Shown: positions 29,663 through 38,831 of the stretch, piece by piece
Layout of the letters: the number at the start of each line of letters is the position of its first letter
Numbering within the stretch: position 1 is the first letter of the stretch
NCBI RefSeq assembly: GCF_002001105.1
Contig: NZ_MUNP01000067.1
Span: 1-63,524 of the forward strand
Source of the DNA: Rhodanobacter sp. C06
GTDB taxonomy: Bacteria; Pseudomonadota; Gammaproteobacteria; Xanthomonadales; Rhodanobacteraceae
Direction: 5' to 3'
DNA: 63,524 nt
Notes under the pieces: model-generated
Told to the model about the DNA's origin: nothing
What the model saw: the letters and a program-made list of their open reading frames with translations, nothing else
Database searches by the model: none
Position numbers and translations under genes: made by a program

Positions 29663-30243
29663 GACGTACCCTCCTTGCAGGCGACCGGGTTGCCGGCCAA
29701 GGCGGGCAGCACGTTGCGCAGCTTGACCCGGGCATAGAACAGCCGCGCCTTCACCGTGCCCAGTGGGCACTGCATGATGGCCGCGACATCGTCCAGCGAA
29801 TGCCCCACGCCGTAGACCAGCTCGATCACCACGCGCTGATCCGCCGACAGGTGCTCGAGTCCCTTGCCCAGCCAGTCGCGCAATTCGCGGTCTTCGTCCG
29901 GATCGCTGGACACGAGGCGCTCGTCCGTCGACATCTCGTATTCGACGGGTTCGTCGCCGTGCTGCCGCAACGCCTTGAGGCCACAGCGGTAGGCGATGCC
30001 CATGATCCAGGTGGAAACGCGCGAGTCGCCGCGGAACTCGCCTGCCTTCTGCCAGGCGATCCAGAAGCAATCATTGACGACCTCTTCGATGACATCGCTG
30101 CGTCGGGTGAGGCGGGACAGGAAGCGGCACAACCGGCCGTGGTAACTGCGGTACAAGGTCGCCAGCGCGGCGCGGTCGCCCGTCGCCATGCGCTGGAGCA
30201 GCAGGCGGTCGATGACCTCGGCGTCGGTGTCGGCTTCGTTCAT
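29659..30243 (-). CDS. ECF RNA polymerase sigma factor
   Basis: A 194-residue extracytoplasmic-function sigma-70 factor. Sigma-2 covers about 20-90 (LYRSYHGRLCRFLSRLT and VNDCFWIAWQKAGEFRGDS). Sigma-4 covers about 130-180 (LSADQRVVIELVYGVGHSL, then DVAAIMQCPLGTVKARLFYA). It leads the sigma / anti-sigma / subtilase unit. Only 47 bases separate it from the preceding gene. Confidence 0.93.
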   Translation of the reverse strand: MNEADTDAEVIDRLLLQRMATGDRAALATLYRSYHGRLCRFLSRLTRRSDVIEEVVNDCFWIAWQKAGEFRGDSRVSTWIMGIAYRCGLKALRQHGDEPVEYEMSTDERLVSSDPDEDRELRDWLGKGLEHLSADQRVVIELVYGVGHSLDDVAAIMQCPLGTVKARLFYARVKLRNVLPALAGNPVACKEGTS

Positions 30244-30290
30244 GGGCTGTCAGTTTGGTGCCGTCCGGACGCGAAAAGGTTGCCCCCGGA

Positions 30291-31049
30291 TCAAAAAGAC
30301 CACGAAACCGTCGCAACCCATGGGGCGGCCTCCCGTTGCCGGCGCATGCGCGGGCCGGTCACGATGCGCTCGAGTTCCATGCGCCAATCCCCCATGGCCC
30401 AGATCAGGCCCGCATGCCCGTAGCGATAGGAGCCATGGCGTTCACAGCCGTAATAAGGGCGTCCGTATTCGAGGTCGTGCCAGGAATCCGCGTGCTCGTA
30501 GACCCGGCAGGGCATGGCGGGAATCTGGGCGATGCCCGCACCGGCGGAAAGATAGAAATGCCGCGGCAGCGGCCAGTGGAAATCGAGATCGGCCGCACCC
30601 CGCACCCGGCCATCCCGCGCGCCAAACATGCGTACGGCCGACAGTCCGAATGTCAGCACGTCGCGGTACGTCCAGTGGATGCCCGTCTCGGCCCGATCGT
30701 AGGCGCGCGTGCGGGCAGAGCCGGAGTAGTGGTAATACAGCAAGTCTGTTTGCATCTGCCAGTCGCCGGACAGCGGCCAGTAACGCGCGACCTGGACGGA
30801 GGCTTCGGCAAGTTGGCCAGGCGCACGCAACTCGGTACCCGCCGACAGGCCCAGCAGCCAACCGGCCGGCGAGGTCCATGTCACGTCTCCCTGCAGGGTC
30901 GGCGTACTGGCGGTGATCGCCTGTCCACGGTCGACCAATTGCGAACTGAGCGCAACAGTACCGCCGAAGGCCGCCGACTGGGCGTGCGATGCCCACGGCA
31001 GACAGGTGCCCAGCACCAGCGTTGCCAAACCGAAGCCGGATCGGTTCAT
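30291..31049 (-). CDS. Outer-membrane beta-barrel protein (TIGR02001-like)
   Basis: About 252 residues with a signal peptide (MNRSGFGLATLVLGTCLPWA, ending SHAQS). Alternating amphipathic strands run to a C-terminal WVATVSWSF, with the terminal phenylalanine of BAM-assembled barrels. The opening strand ALSSQLVDRGQA and the LQGDVTW repeat resemble the TIGR02001 family of uncharacterised proteobacterial barrels. An in-frame ATG 21 bases upstream also exists. Function is unknown. It lies just upstream of the ECF sigma gene and may be its target or part of the same transcript. Confidence 0.72.
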   Translation of the reverse strand: MNRSGFGLATLVLGTCLPWASHAQSAAFGGTVALSSQLVDRGQAITASTPTLQGDVTWTSPAGWLLGLSAGTELRAPGQLAEASVQVARYWPLSGDWQMQTDLLYYHYSGSARTRAYDRAETGIHWTYRDVLTFGLSAVRMFGARDGRVRGAADLDFHWPLPRHFYLSAGAGIAQIPAMPCRVYEHADSWHDLEYGRPYYGCERHGSYRYGHAGLIWAMGDWRMELERIVTGPRMRRQREAAPWVATVSWSF

Positions 31050-31140
31050 GGGATGAATGGTCCGCCCCAAGCCACCTGGGTGGTTCCCGGGTTTGCGCAG
31101 CCTAGCGCGAATCCGGGGCGGTGGTCCTGCGTGCCGTTCC

Positions 31141-31575
31141 TCACGTATTCCCCGACGGGGTGACGGCGCTCGAATGCGCGGCCACGCACATCCAGCGTCC
31201 GTGCAGCTTCACCCACACGTCGGTGGCGCGACCGGTTTCCTCGCCGGTTTTCCCGTCCAGCACGTAGACCACCTGGAACCGCTCGGTGACCACGGCCGTA
31301 TCGCCATAGCGGTCGGTGCGCTCGTCATTGACATGGAGCGAAACGATCTTTGCGCGGCTGCGGGCCACTTTCGCCAATTGTTGCCGCTTGGTGGCGAAGC
31401 CGCCGGCCTCGTTGGTGTCGACGAAGCTTGCAGCCCAGACGTCATCCAGCAATTTCGTGTCCGCGGTCAATACGCCGCGGGTGTACTGGTTCTCGCGCGC
31501 CTGCAGGTCGCTGGGTGCAGGTGGGGGAGGCGTGGCGGCGGAGGCCAGCGCCAAGGCAAGCGGCAACGGAAACAT
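31141..31575 (-). CDS. Exported NTF2-like (DUF4440) protein
   Basis: A 144-residue protein with a short signal-like N-terminus (MFPLPLALALASAATPPPP). A cystatin/NTF2-like fold follows: LQARENQYTRGVLTADTKLL, a YGDTAVVTERFQVVY strand and the terminal GRWMCVAAHSS motif of DUF4440. Such proteins bind small ligands or act as SnoaL-like enzymes; nothing here fixes a substrate. Confidence 0.7.
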   Translation of the reverse strand: MFPLPLALALASAATPPPPAPSDLQARENQYTRGVLTADTKLLDDVWAASFVDTNEAGGFATKRQQLAKVARSRAKIVSLHVNDERTDRYGDTAVVTERFQVVYVLDGKTGEETGRATDVWVKLHGRWMCVAAHSSAVTPSGNT

Positions 31576-31879
31576 GAAAACCTCGCTCGGTGGATGAGTG
31601 TCCGCCCGACGCGAGCACCCTGATGTTCAAACACGCTTCCGGGTTCGGCGAACACCGCAACCCCGGGAGGTTCGCGCCCCTAACCTGCCGCATCCCGCGA
31701 CGCCTCGCCCGTGGCGAAATCGCTGGGTATCCGCGAAATGCGCATGCTCGCCGAATCAGATTCGTGCGCTGGTATTGCGCTTGCCAGTGTGTGAAGTCAC
31801 ACGTCATGGCAACGAGCGGCATTCGTTGGCGGATGCCGGGAAGCACCGGGCCGGCTGAGCGTTGGACGAGGGGCATCGG
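31576..31879. other. 304-base intergenic region without a supported gene
   Basis: It lies between the dihaem cytochrome gene and the DUF4440 gene, both on the minus strand. Weak plus-strand frames cross it without domains or ribosome binding sites. It is more AT-rich than its neighbours near 31740-31800 and probably holds the DUF4440 gene promoter. Confidence 0.45.
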
Positions 31880-32587
31880 TCATTGCGTCGCGATGTAGCT
31901 CGACAGCGCCAGGATGTCCGCATCGTCGAGTGTCTGTGCCACGCCGTGCATGATCCGCGCGTTGCTGCTGCCGCTGCGCGCACCGCTCCTGAAATCGCCC
32001 AGTGCCTTGGTCACGTAGACGGCGGACAGGCCATGCAGGCGCGGAAAAGTCGCCCAGGGCGGCTGGGGCGCATCGCTCGGGTAGACCCGCGGCCCGCGCC
32101 CGGTCGGGCCGTGGCAAGCCTGGCAGGGAGGGATGCCCCGCGCCGGATCGCCGTCGAGAAAGAGCTGCCCACCGCGGGAGGCGGCATCGGCGCGGCCGGC
32201 CGGCTTGGCCGGGAGCGAGGCGTAATGGACGGCGAGGTTGCGCATGTCCGCGTCGCTCAGCGTGGCGGCCTGGCCGCTCATGACCGGGTCGCGGCGCTGG
32301 CCGCTCTTGAAGGTTTTCAATTGCATGTAGAGATAAGTCGCCGACTGCCCGGCCAGGTCCGGGAAGTTCGGCGCGATGGCCAGGCCCTGCGGCCCGTGGC
32401 AGGCCGCGCAGACAGCCGATCGTGCCTGACCGGCCCGGGCGTCGCCGGTGATCGGCGGCTGCCCGCGCAGGTCGACCCATGCCGCCGGTTTGTGCGCCGC
32501 CGCGCCGTCGGCTGCGGCCGTCGAAAACGCGGGTGCCCACAGAATGGCGAGCGCCACCAGATGAAGCAGACGAGGCATGGCAGACAT
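31880..32587 (-). CDS. Periplasmic dihaem cytochrome c (c4-like)
   Basis: About 235 residues with a signal peptide and two class I cytochrome c domains. The haem motifs are CAACH ([20 protein letters not shown]) and CQACH ([14 protein letters not shown]), each followed by a distal methionine region ([23 protein letters not shown]). The layout is that of cytochrome c4. It lies 13 bases downstream of the MtrB-like porin gene, so it is a likely periplasmic partner of the decahaem conduit, carrying electrons to or from a terminal oxidase or quinone-linked enzyme. Confidence 0.88.
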   Translation of the reverse strand: MSAMPRLLHLVALAILWAPAFSTAAADGAAAHKPAAWVDLRGQPPITGDARAGQARSAVCAACHGPQGLAIAPNFPDLAGQSATYLYMQLKTFKSGQRRDPVMSGQAATLSDADMRNLAVHYASLPAKPAGRADAASRGGQLFLDGDPARGIPPCQACHGPTGRGPRVYPSDAPQPPWATFPRLHGLSAVYVTKALGDFRSGARSGSSNARIMHGVAQTLDDADILALSSYIATQ

Positions 32588-32600
32588 CGCGGCGTTTCCC

Positions 32601-35231
32601 TCAGAGCTTCACGGTCACGAAGGCGCCCACCAGCAGGACATGCCAATGCGGCTGCGGCCCCAGCTCGGTGAAGACGCGGTTGCCGACGATCAGCTCGGCA
32701 GGCATGTCGAAACCGGCGTAGTGCCAGTCGGCGTAGTTGCCGAATTCGTATTTCCCGTACAAGGCCAGGCCCAGCTTCCGGGTCAGCGTCAGGTTCAGGC
32801 GGGCCGTGAGCGTCTGCATGCGGTAGACATTCACGGGAAAACTGCTACCAACATCCGCCGCGCTCAGGATCGACTGGTATACCGTGGAGATCGCCGCCAG
32901 GCTGGCATAGCCGTAGCTGTCGAGGCCGCGCGACCAGGTGTAGTCGTAGTCGAGGTCGAGCCTGACGCGCGGCGAGAAGACGTGCCTGAAATGCGTGCCG
33001 GCGTCGACGTTGCGCTCGTTGTCCGTCGCCGTCCAGAAGTTGGCATACGGGTAGAACGGGCCACCGAACTGCATGTCGGCCTGTTGCGGCGAGGAAAAGG
33101 TCAGCGCCTCGTTGTCGTTGACGTTGCCCTGCTTGAGCCGGCTCGATGCCATGCCCGCGTAGACGCTCATCGAGGTCGCCGCCCCCGGTTCCCAGTCCCA
33201 GGACAGGTCGGCGCCGGTCGTGCCGACGGATTGCCGCCCGATGTCCGCGCCGTAGCGCTTCCGGTTGCCGTACAGCGTGGCGCTGAGGGTGGCGGTGGTG
33301 CCCAGCGGCATGGTCAGGATCGCCTTGAGCTTGCTCGCCTCGAGGTTGCTCATGTCGTATTTGTACATCTGCGCGACGGTGAACGCGGTGTAGCCCACCG
33401 CAGGCAGCACATAGCCGGGCATGGACGGCGAATACGCGGCGAGGTACGGGTCGGGGTTGTAGCGGCCGCCCGTGCGCTTCTCGTATTCGTAGCTGAAACG
33501 CAGGGTCGCGTTGCCGAAGGCCCTGGTGTCCCAGCCCAGCTTGAGGTGCTGGTCGTCGATGTACGTGCGTTCGCGCGGACGCGGCGTCTGGTGGTCGAGC
33601 AGGTAGCTCGCGCTCAGCGTGTTGTACCGGTCAATCCGGTAGCTGCCGCCCAGTTCCGCCTTGCGGTCGTTGGTGCTGAAGGGAATGCTGGCGATCTGCG
33701 CGAAGTTCGACTGGTACAGCGGGCTGCCGGGCTGGAACAGTTCGGTTCCACCGGTGACGAGCGGCTCCGCGCCGTTCTCGGGAACGTAGCCGTACTGCCC
33801 GGTCAACGGGTTGACCATGGTGTAGCGCGTCATGTTGTCTTCGTCGCGCTGGCGCAGGTTGAGGTGCCAGCTGAGCTTCGCGGTGGGCCGGAAATCCACG
33901 CGCAGGTTCAGCAGGCCGGTATCGATGCGCGCATCGCCGTTCTGCCGCGACAGCGCGGCTGTGGTGTTCCAGTCCGCGCAAGCGATGCCGGTGCTGCCGA
34001 TGAACTGCCCACTCGGGCAATACATCGGACTGAGCGGTGCCTGCAGTGCATCGTTCTGCCGCATGCTGCCGTAGGAGGCCGAGACGGAGAACTGGCCGTG
34101 CCAGAGCTTCAGCGGATGCGAGGCCTCCAGGCGCACGTGGTAGTAATCGTTGTTGGGCTCCAGCGACCAGGTGCCGCCGGTGATCACCGAGGCGTAGCCC
34201 GGCGCCGCGGCAAACGGCACGGCATAGTCCAGCGTGCGCTTGTGGTCGCGAAAGAACGAGCCGGTCATGCCGAGGTTGAACAGCCAGCCCGAGGCACCAC
34301 CCTGGTTGCGCAGGCCCAGGTTCACGTCGGTGGTGGTGAAGTCGACCGGACGCACCGTTTCGTATTGCCCGCCGAACGTACCCGGCACGCTCGGCGTGCC
34401 CGCACCCCCCGGCCCGGGGGCCACGAAGAAGTAGGTCAGGTACATCGGGCCGCCCCAGTCGCGGTCGCCGGTGCGGTTTTCGTTGGTCACGCCGGCGTAG
34501 CCGATCCAGTGGCGGATCAGCGTGCCCTCCCAGCTGACGCCCGTGCTCTGGCGCGTTACCGACAAGGTCCGGCGTGGCCGGTTCGCCTCCACGGCCTGCA
34601 CCTGGGCCGGCGTGCTGCCGGTGGCGAGGCCGCCGGGCAAGGTCAGATCGGTGGAGCCCGCGCCGTTCCACAGCGGATACGCCGTCGTGCTCAGGGTGTG
34701 CGGGATGTCCCGGTAGAACGCCTCGACGCGATAGTCGCCGTAGCGACCGCTGCGCAGGCGGTAGTACTGATCCTGGCTGCTGATGCGGCTACCGCGAAAC
34801 TCGACGTACCGGCCGGTTCGATGGTTCAGCGCGGAAAACGCGAGCATGCCCAGCGCGGCACCGTTCTTCCAGCCGGAATACATCCGGAAGAACTCGTCGT
34901 TGCGGTCGCCGCTGGCATGGAGGTAGCCGAGCTCGGCCAGCAACTCGTACGTCCAGTCGCCGCTGCCTAGCCTGGCCTCGTCGGGTAGCTGGCGCGGCCA
35001 GGGGTAGAGCACGCCGGTCGGCGTGCGCAGCTGGCCGGCGTGCAGCCAGGACATGCCGGCCGGGTCCGGTGCGTCGAACATCGCCCAGCCGGTGGGATCG
35101 AGGCTGTTGCCGAACTGGGTGTTGCCCACGCGCTGGCTGTCGCTGGTATCGCTCTGCGCCAGCACCGGTGCGGGGCCTGCGACGCCGAGTGCCAGCCCAA
35201 GCAACGCAGTCAGGGGTTTGTGCTTCAGCAT
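32601..35231 (-). CDS. MtrB/PioB-family decahaem-associated outer-membrane porin
   Basis: An 876-residue beta-barrel with a signal peptide ending [10 protein letters not shown]. About two dozen predicted strands alternate with loops, ending GAFVTVKL. The start [20 protein letters not shown] and repeated aromatic strands fit the MtrB/PioB family, which sheathes a multihaem cytochrome across the outer membrane. No N-terminal CxxC is seen, whereas Shewanella MtrB has one. This resembles PioB/MtoB-type proteins of iron oxidisers. The decahaem partner is encoded 27 bases upstream. Confidence 0.88.
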   Translation of the reverse strand: MLKHKPLTALLGLALGVAGPAPVLAQSDTSDSQRVGNTQFGNSLDPTGWAMFDAPDPAGMSWLHAGQLRTPTGVLYPWPRQLPDEARLGSGDWTYELLAELGYLHASGDRNDEFFRMYSGWKNGAALGMLAFSALNHRTGRYVEFRGSRISSQDQYYRLRSGRYGDYRVEAFYRDIPHTLSTTAYPLWNGAGSTDLTLPGGLATGSTPAQVQAVEANRPRRTLSVTRQSTGVSWEGTLIRHWIGYAGVTNENRTGDRDWGGPMYLTYFFVAPGPGGAGTPSVPGTFGGQYETVRPVDFTTTDVNLGLRNQGGASGWLFNLGMTGSFFRDHKRTLDYAVPFAAAPGYASVITGGTWSLEPNNDYYHVRLEASHPLKLWHGQFSVSASYGSMRQNDALQAPLSPMYCPSGQFIGSTGIACADWNTTAALSRQNGDARIDTGLLNLRVDFRPTAKLSWHLNLRQRDEDNMTRYTMVNPLTGQYGYVPENGAEPLVTGGTELFQPGSPLYQSNFAQIASIPFSTNDRKAELGGSYRIDRYNTLSASYLLDHQTPRPRERTYIDDQHLKLGWDTRAFGNATLRFSYEYEKRTGGRYNPDPYLAAYSPSMPGYVLPAVGYTAFTVAQMYKYDMSNLEASKLKAILTMPLGTTATLSATLYGNRKRYGADIGRQSVGTTGADLSWDWEPGAATSMSVYAGMASSRLKQGNVNDNEALTFSSPQQADMQFGGPFYPYANFWTATDNERNVDAGTHFRHVFSPRVRLDLDYDYTWSRGLDSYGYASLAAISTVYQSILSAADVGSSFPVNVYRMQTLTARLNLTLTRKLGLALYGKYEFGNYADWHYAGFDMPAELIVGNRVFTELGPQPHWHVLLVGAFVTVKL

Positions 35232-35258
35232 CGCTCTCCGCCTTCGCCGGATGGCGGG

Positions 35259-36464
35259 TCACTGGTGGAACTTGGCACCGTTGGGGTTGTTCGAGCCGTG
35301 GATGTTGCTGTGGCAGCTCAGGCAGGCGCGCTCCATCACGCGCTCGTCCGGCACCAGTCCGCTGCGCAGGCTCTGGCGCGTCAGCAGATCGTTGACGTGG
35401 TCATCGTTCGTGTGGCACTGCTGGCACAGCATCGGCACCGGCAGGGCCAGCAGGTTTTCCTGGTTCGAGCCGTGCGGGGTGTGGCAGTTGATGCAGTTCT
35501 CGGCCACCGGCGCGTGCTCGAACAGGAACGGGCCGCGCTTCTCGGCGTGGCAGGTCGTGCAGGTCTCGTTGACGGTGTCGGTCTTCAGCAGCGGCCGGGT
35601 GATGCTGCCGTGCGGGTTGTGGCAATCCACGCAGGACATCTGCCCCTCCGGCAGCGGCATGTGCGAGCGGCGGTTGAACTGGGCGCGGATGTCCTGGTGG
35701 CAGGTCGCGCACACCTGGTTGATGGACTCGTTCGCCAGCACGCCTTCGGCCGACAGCCGCGTCATCGGGTTGTGGCAATCGGTGCACGACAGTCCGCGCT
35801 CCTGGTGCACCGAGCCGATCCAGTGCTGGCGCGCGCCGCCGACGTGGCAGCTCAGGCAGGTGCGCGTCTGCACGTCGACCGGGGTTTTCGCGTCGTGCGT
35901 GTAGGCGATGATCAGGCCCGGCGCCGCGGGGTTCTTCGCATGCTCCGAGCCGGGGCCGTGGCAGGCCTCGCAGGCGGCCTGCGGTCCGCTGTTGGCGCTG
36001 CCGGCGCGGAACGACGCCACGTGCAGGCTGTGCGCAGCCTGCATGCTCTCCAGCGCATGGCAGGCGGCGCAGCTCTTCGCGCCGATCGCATCCGCGTCGG
36101 GCGCCAGCGGATTCCGCGGGATCGACGCCGCATCGAACGGCGTGGCGGGGCCGTCGTCGGACGCGTCCACGCGAGCGTCGTGGCGCATCGCCGCGCCGGC
36201 ACCCATGTCGGTGGCCGGCAGCATGCGCGCGATGTCGCTCTCGGTCAGGCGGCTGGACGGCTGGTGCGCGACGGACTGGCCGGTGTTCGCGTCGTCGCGC
36301 TGCTGCGCCCGCGCGACGGACGACCACAGCAGCGCGTTGCCGAGGCCGACGATCATGGCCAGCAACGCCCACAGCGACAGCGCCGTCAGGCGAATGGCTC
36401 GTCGTCCCCGCGCCAGGCCCGGAATGTCTTTGCGCGTTGTCGTCATCCAGTCGATCCCATGCAT
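35259..36464 (-). CDS. Decahaem c-type cytochrome, DmsE/MtrA family
   Basis: A 401-residue exported cytochrome with exactly ten CxxCH motifs: CAACH (132-136), CEACH, CLSCH, CTDCH, CATCH, CVDCH, CTTCH, CINCH, CQQCH and CLSCH. This spacing is typical of MtrA/DmsE proteins that thread an MtrB barrel. The N-terminus carries a membrane-spanning signal at about 24-53 (ALSLWALLAMIVGLGNALLW) and a roughly 75-residue haem-free segment before haem 1, longer than in Shewanella MtrA. It is the first gene of a porin-cytochrome operon. Direction of electron flow cannot be read from sequence. Confidence 0.93.
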   Translation of the reverse strand: MHGIDWMTTTRKDIPGLARGRRAIRLTALSLWALLAMIVGLGNALLWSSVARAQQRDDANTGQSVAHQPSSRLTESDIARMLPATDMGAGAAMRHDARVDASDDGPATPFDAASIPRNPLAPDADAIGAKSCAACHALESMQAAHSLHVASFRAGSANSGPQAACEACHGPGSEHAKNPAAPGLIIAYTHDAKTPVDVQTRTCLSCHVGGARQHWIGSVHQERGLSCTDCHNPMTRLSAEGVLANESINQVCATCHQDIRAQFNRRSHMPLPEGQMSCVDCHNPHGSITRPLLKTDTVNETCTTCHAEKRGPFLFEHAPVAENCINCHTPHGSNQENLLALPVPMLCQQCHTNDDHVNDLLTRQSLRSGLVPDERVMERACLSCHSNIHGSNNPNGAKFHQ

Positions 36465-36782
36465 GTCCCCAAGACTTGCTTCATGCCGAAGCGAGGCTCA
36501 TGCGCGTGATGCATCAGGGAGCCCTGCGATACGGAGTGCCGGCCGGGCGCCGAAAGGTTGCATCCGGCAATCGCCAAGCCTGGAAATCACCGGTGCCTCG
36601 AAGCGCCACTTCGGCATGGCCGGAATCAGGCCGCGTCGAAGCGTCGGTGGCCATCGCAGGCAGGTCGCCGCAGAACGAACCAGCACGCCTGCTCGCTCTC
36701 GTTTGCGGCACAACCTTTCGCCAACCGGACGACACTCAGGTGTCGTGGGTCACATCCATGAACTCAGGGGTTGGTCCGGTAC
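36465..36782. promoter_or_regulatory. Divergent control region between the cytochrome operon and the glycan operon
   Basis: A 318-base gene-free region holding both promoters. ACGACACTCAGGTGTCGT (36729-36746) has perfect 7-base arms around TCAG. ACCGGAC (36724-36730) and GTCCGGT (36774-36780) form a wider inverted pair just before the fdtA start. These look like an operator or a leader hairpin. No known riboswitch consensus was recognised. Confidence 0.5.
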
Positions 36783-37220
36783 ATGGAAATCGAACGCATC
36801 CGGTTGCAAGAACATGGCGACGATCGCGGCATGCTGATCGCCTTGGAACAGGATCGGAACGTGCCCTTCGTGATCCGGCGCGTGTATTACCTGTACGCCA
36901 CCCATGGCGGCGTGCACCGCGGCATGCATGCGCATCGCCACCTCAACCAACTGGCGGTGGCGGTACGCGGCTCCGTCACCTTCCTGCTGGACGACGGCAG
37001 CGGACCGGTGCGAGTGGTGCTCGACGATCCCTCGTACGGCCTGCACCTCGGCAGCATGGTGTGGCGCGAGCTGTACGACTTCAGCGAGGACTGCGTGCTG
37101 ATGGTGCTGGCCGACCACGTGTACGACCCGGCCGACTACATCACCGACTACGCCACCTTCCTGCGCGAGGTGCGCGGCCCGGTGTACCAGGAGGGCATGG
37201 CGGCATGCCAAGGCCTCTAG
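36783..37220 (+). CDS. fdtA: dTDP-4-keto-6-deoxyglucose 3,4-ketoisomerase (FdtA/QdtA type)
   Basis: A 145-residue cupin isomerase that moves the keto group of dTDP-4-keto-6-deoxyhexose from C4 to C3, allowing C3 amination. The active-site RGMHAHRHLNQ and the cupin strands VAVRGSVTFLLDDG and DYITDYATFLREV are diagnostic. The ATG at 36783 is used; the open frame reaches a TTG slightly upstream. It leads the glycan operon, and its 3' end overlaps the acyltransferase by 16 bases. FdtA and QdtA differ in C4 stereochemistry, which cannot be settled here. Confidence 0.9.
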   Translation: MEIERIRLQEHGDDRGMLIALEQDRNVPFVIRRVYYLYATHGGVHRGMHAHRHLNQLAVAVRGSVTFLLDDGSGPVRVVLDDPSYGLHLGSMVWRELYDFSEDCVLMVLADHVYDPADYITDYATFLREVRGPVYQEGMAACQGL

Positions 37221-37870
37221 TCCTCGTCGGCGCGGGCGAGTTCGCGCAGATCGCCTGCGAATACTTCGAATACGACAGCGACCACGACGTGGTCGCCTTC
37301 AGCGTCGAGCGCGAGTACCTCGCACAGACCCAGCTGGCCGGCCGTCCGGTGGTGGCGTACGAGACCCTGGAGGCGAGCCATCCGCCGGCGGAGTTCGACG
37401 TGTTCGTCGCGGTGCCTGCCAGTCAGCTCAACCGCCTGCGCACGCGCCTCTATCGCGATGCGAAACGCCGCGGCTACCGGTTCGCCAGCTACGTCAGTTC
37501 GCGCGCCTTCGTGTGGCGCAACGCCGAGGTGGGCGAGAACAGCTTCATCTTCGAGGGCAACGTGGTGCAACCGTTCGTGCGCATCGGCAACAACTGCGTG
37601 CTGTGGAGCGGCAACCACGTGGGGCATCGCACGGTGGTGCACGACCACGTGTTCGTCGCCTCGCACGCAGTCATCTCCGGCTACTGCGAGATCGGCGAGA
37701 GCAGCTTCGTCGGCGTGAACACCACCTTCAACGACCACGTGAAGGTCGCCCCCGACAACGTGATCGGCGCCGGCGCGCTGGTCACCCGCGACACGGAACC
37801 GGGCCGTGTCTACGTCGGCTCGCCGGCGCATGCGGTGCCCGACCGCACGAGTTTCGACGTGAGGCTTTGA
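37205..37870 (+). CDS. Sugar N/O-acyltransferase, PglD/NeuD-like (FdtC role)
   Basis: A 221-residue left-handed beta-helix acyltransferase. The N-terminal nucleotide-sugar domain starts LVLVGAGEFAQIACEYFEYD. Hexapeptide repeats follow from about residue 105, with the catalytic-type histidine in SGNHVGHRTVVHDHVFVAS. It probably acetylates the 3-amino group made by the FdtB-like aminotransferase, giving dTDP-3-acetamido-3,6-dideoxyhexose. The acyl donor and site are inferred from its neighbours. Confidence 0.82.
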   Translation: MPRPLVLVGAGEFAQIACEYFEYDSDHDVVAFSVEREYLAQTQLAGRPVVAYETLEASHPPAEFDVFVAVPASQLNRLRTRLYRDAKRRGYRFASYVSSRAFVWRNAEVGENSFIFEGNVVQPFVRIGNNCVLWSGNHVGHRTVVHDHVFVASHAVISGYCEIGESSFVGVNTTFNDHVKVAPDNVIGAGALVTRDTEPGRVYVGSPAHAVPDRTSFDVRL

Positions 37871-37877
37871 CGAGCGC

Positions 37878-38831
37878 ATGTCCGCATGGAGCAAGCAAGG
37901 GCTGGTATTCGACACCGCGCGGCAGGGCGTGGGCGGCTGGATGCGTCACTCGGCGCTCACGCCCACCCCGTATCGCCTCGACGACGAGCTGATCCGCGTC
38001 TATGCGGGGTTTCGCGATGCCGAGGGCGTCAGCCGCATCGGATACGTCGACGTGCGAGCGGACGATCCCGCGGCGGTCGTGCGGGTCAGCGCCGAACCGG
38101 TGCTCGACATCGGCCGGGCCGGCTGCTTCGACGACAACGGCATGATCCTGGGTGACGTGGTGGACGCGCCAGGCGGCCTGCACCTGTTCTATGTCGGCTT
38201 CCAGCGCGTGGCCAGGGCCAAGTTCCTCGCCTTCAGCGGTCTGGCCGTTTCGCGCGACGGCGGCAACTGTTTCCGGCGCGTGCAGGAAACCCCGATCCTT
38301 GATCGCGCGCCCGGCCGCAGCAGCATAGCCGCGGTGCATACGGCCATGTACGAAGACGGCCGCTGGCGGCTGTGGTACGCGGTGGGCGACGACTGGGAGA
38401 CGATCGGCGGCCAGCCGTTTCCGCGCTACCACATCCGCCATGTCGAAACGGGCGATCTCGCGGTGATCCCGCGCGAAGACCGGGTCTGCCTGCGTCCGCA
38501 GGGCAGCGAATACCGCATCGGCCGGCCGCGCGTCTATCGTCGCGACGGCGGCTACGTGATGCTCTTCACGCGGGGCAATGTCACCGGCGAATACTTCCCC
38601 GGTGTCGCCACGAGCGACGACGGTATCGCCTGGGAACGCCACGACGAGATGCTGGGCATCGCGCTGTCCGCCGACGGCTGGGATTCGCGCACGCTCTGCT
38701 ATCCCGCGCTGATCCGCCAGCGCGACAAACTGCTGATGTTCTACAACGGCAACGACATGGGGATGGACGGCTTCGGCGTGGCCGAGGCCGACGCGATCCA
38801 TTTCGACGGTGGCGCGCATGTTCGCGGTTAG
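37878..38831 (+). CDS. Five-bladed beta-propeller protein, GH43/GH130-like
   Basis: A 317-residue cytoplasmic-looking protein without a signal peptide. Repeated motifs such as IRVYAGFRDAEGVSRIGYVD, LHLFYVGFQ, WRLWYAVGDDWE and LLMFYNGNDMG match the blades of the arabinanase/invertase-like fold. Proteins like this often sit beside FdtA-FdtB genes in polysaccharide clusters and may trim or transfer sugars. No catalytic assignment is possible, so the enzymatic role is open. Confidence 0.68.
   Translation: MSAWSKQGLVFDTARQGVGGWMRHSALTPTPYRLDDELIRVYAGFRDAEGVSRIGYVDVRADDPAAVVRVSAEPVLDIGRAGCFDDNGMILGDVVDAPGGLHLFYVGFQRVARAKFLAFSGLAVSRDGGNCFRRVQETPILDRAPGRSSIAAVHTAMYEDGRWRLWYAVGDDWETIGGQPFPRYHIRHVETGDLAVIPREDRVCLRPQGSEYRIGRPRVYRRDGGYVMLFTRGNVTGEYFPGVATSDDGIAWERHDEMLGIALSADGWDSRTLCYPALIRQRDKLLMFYNGNDMGMDGFGVAEADAIHFDGGAHVRG

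Noticed and set aside
36465-36782. Possible cyclic-di-GMP (GEMM) or other riboswitch before the cytochrome or glycan operons
   Set aside because: The GEMM core strings could not be found on either strand. Only simple inverted repeats are present.
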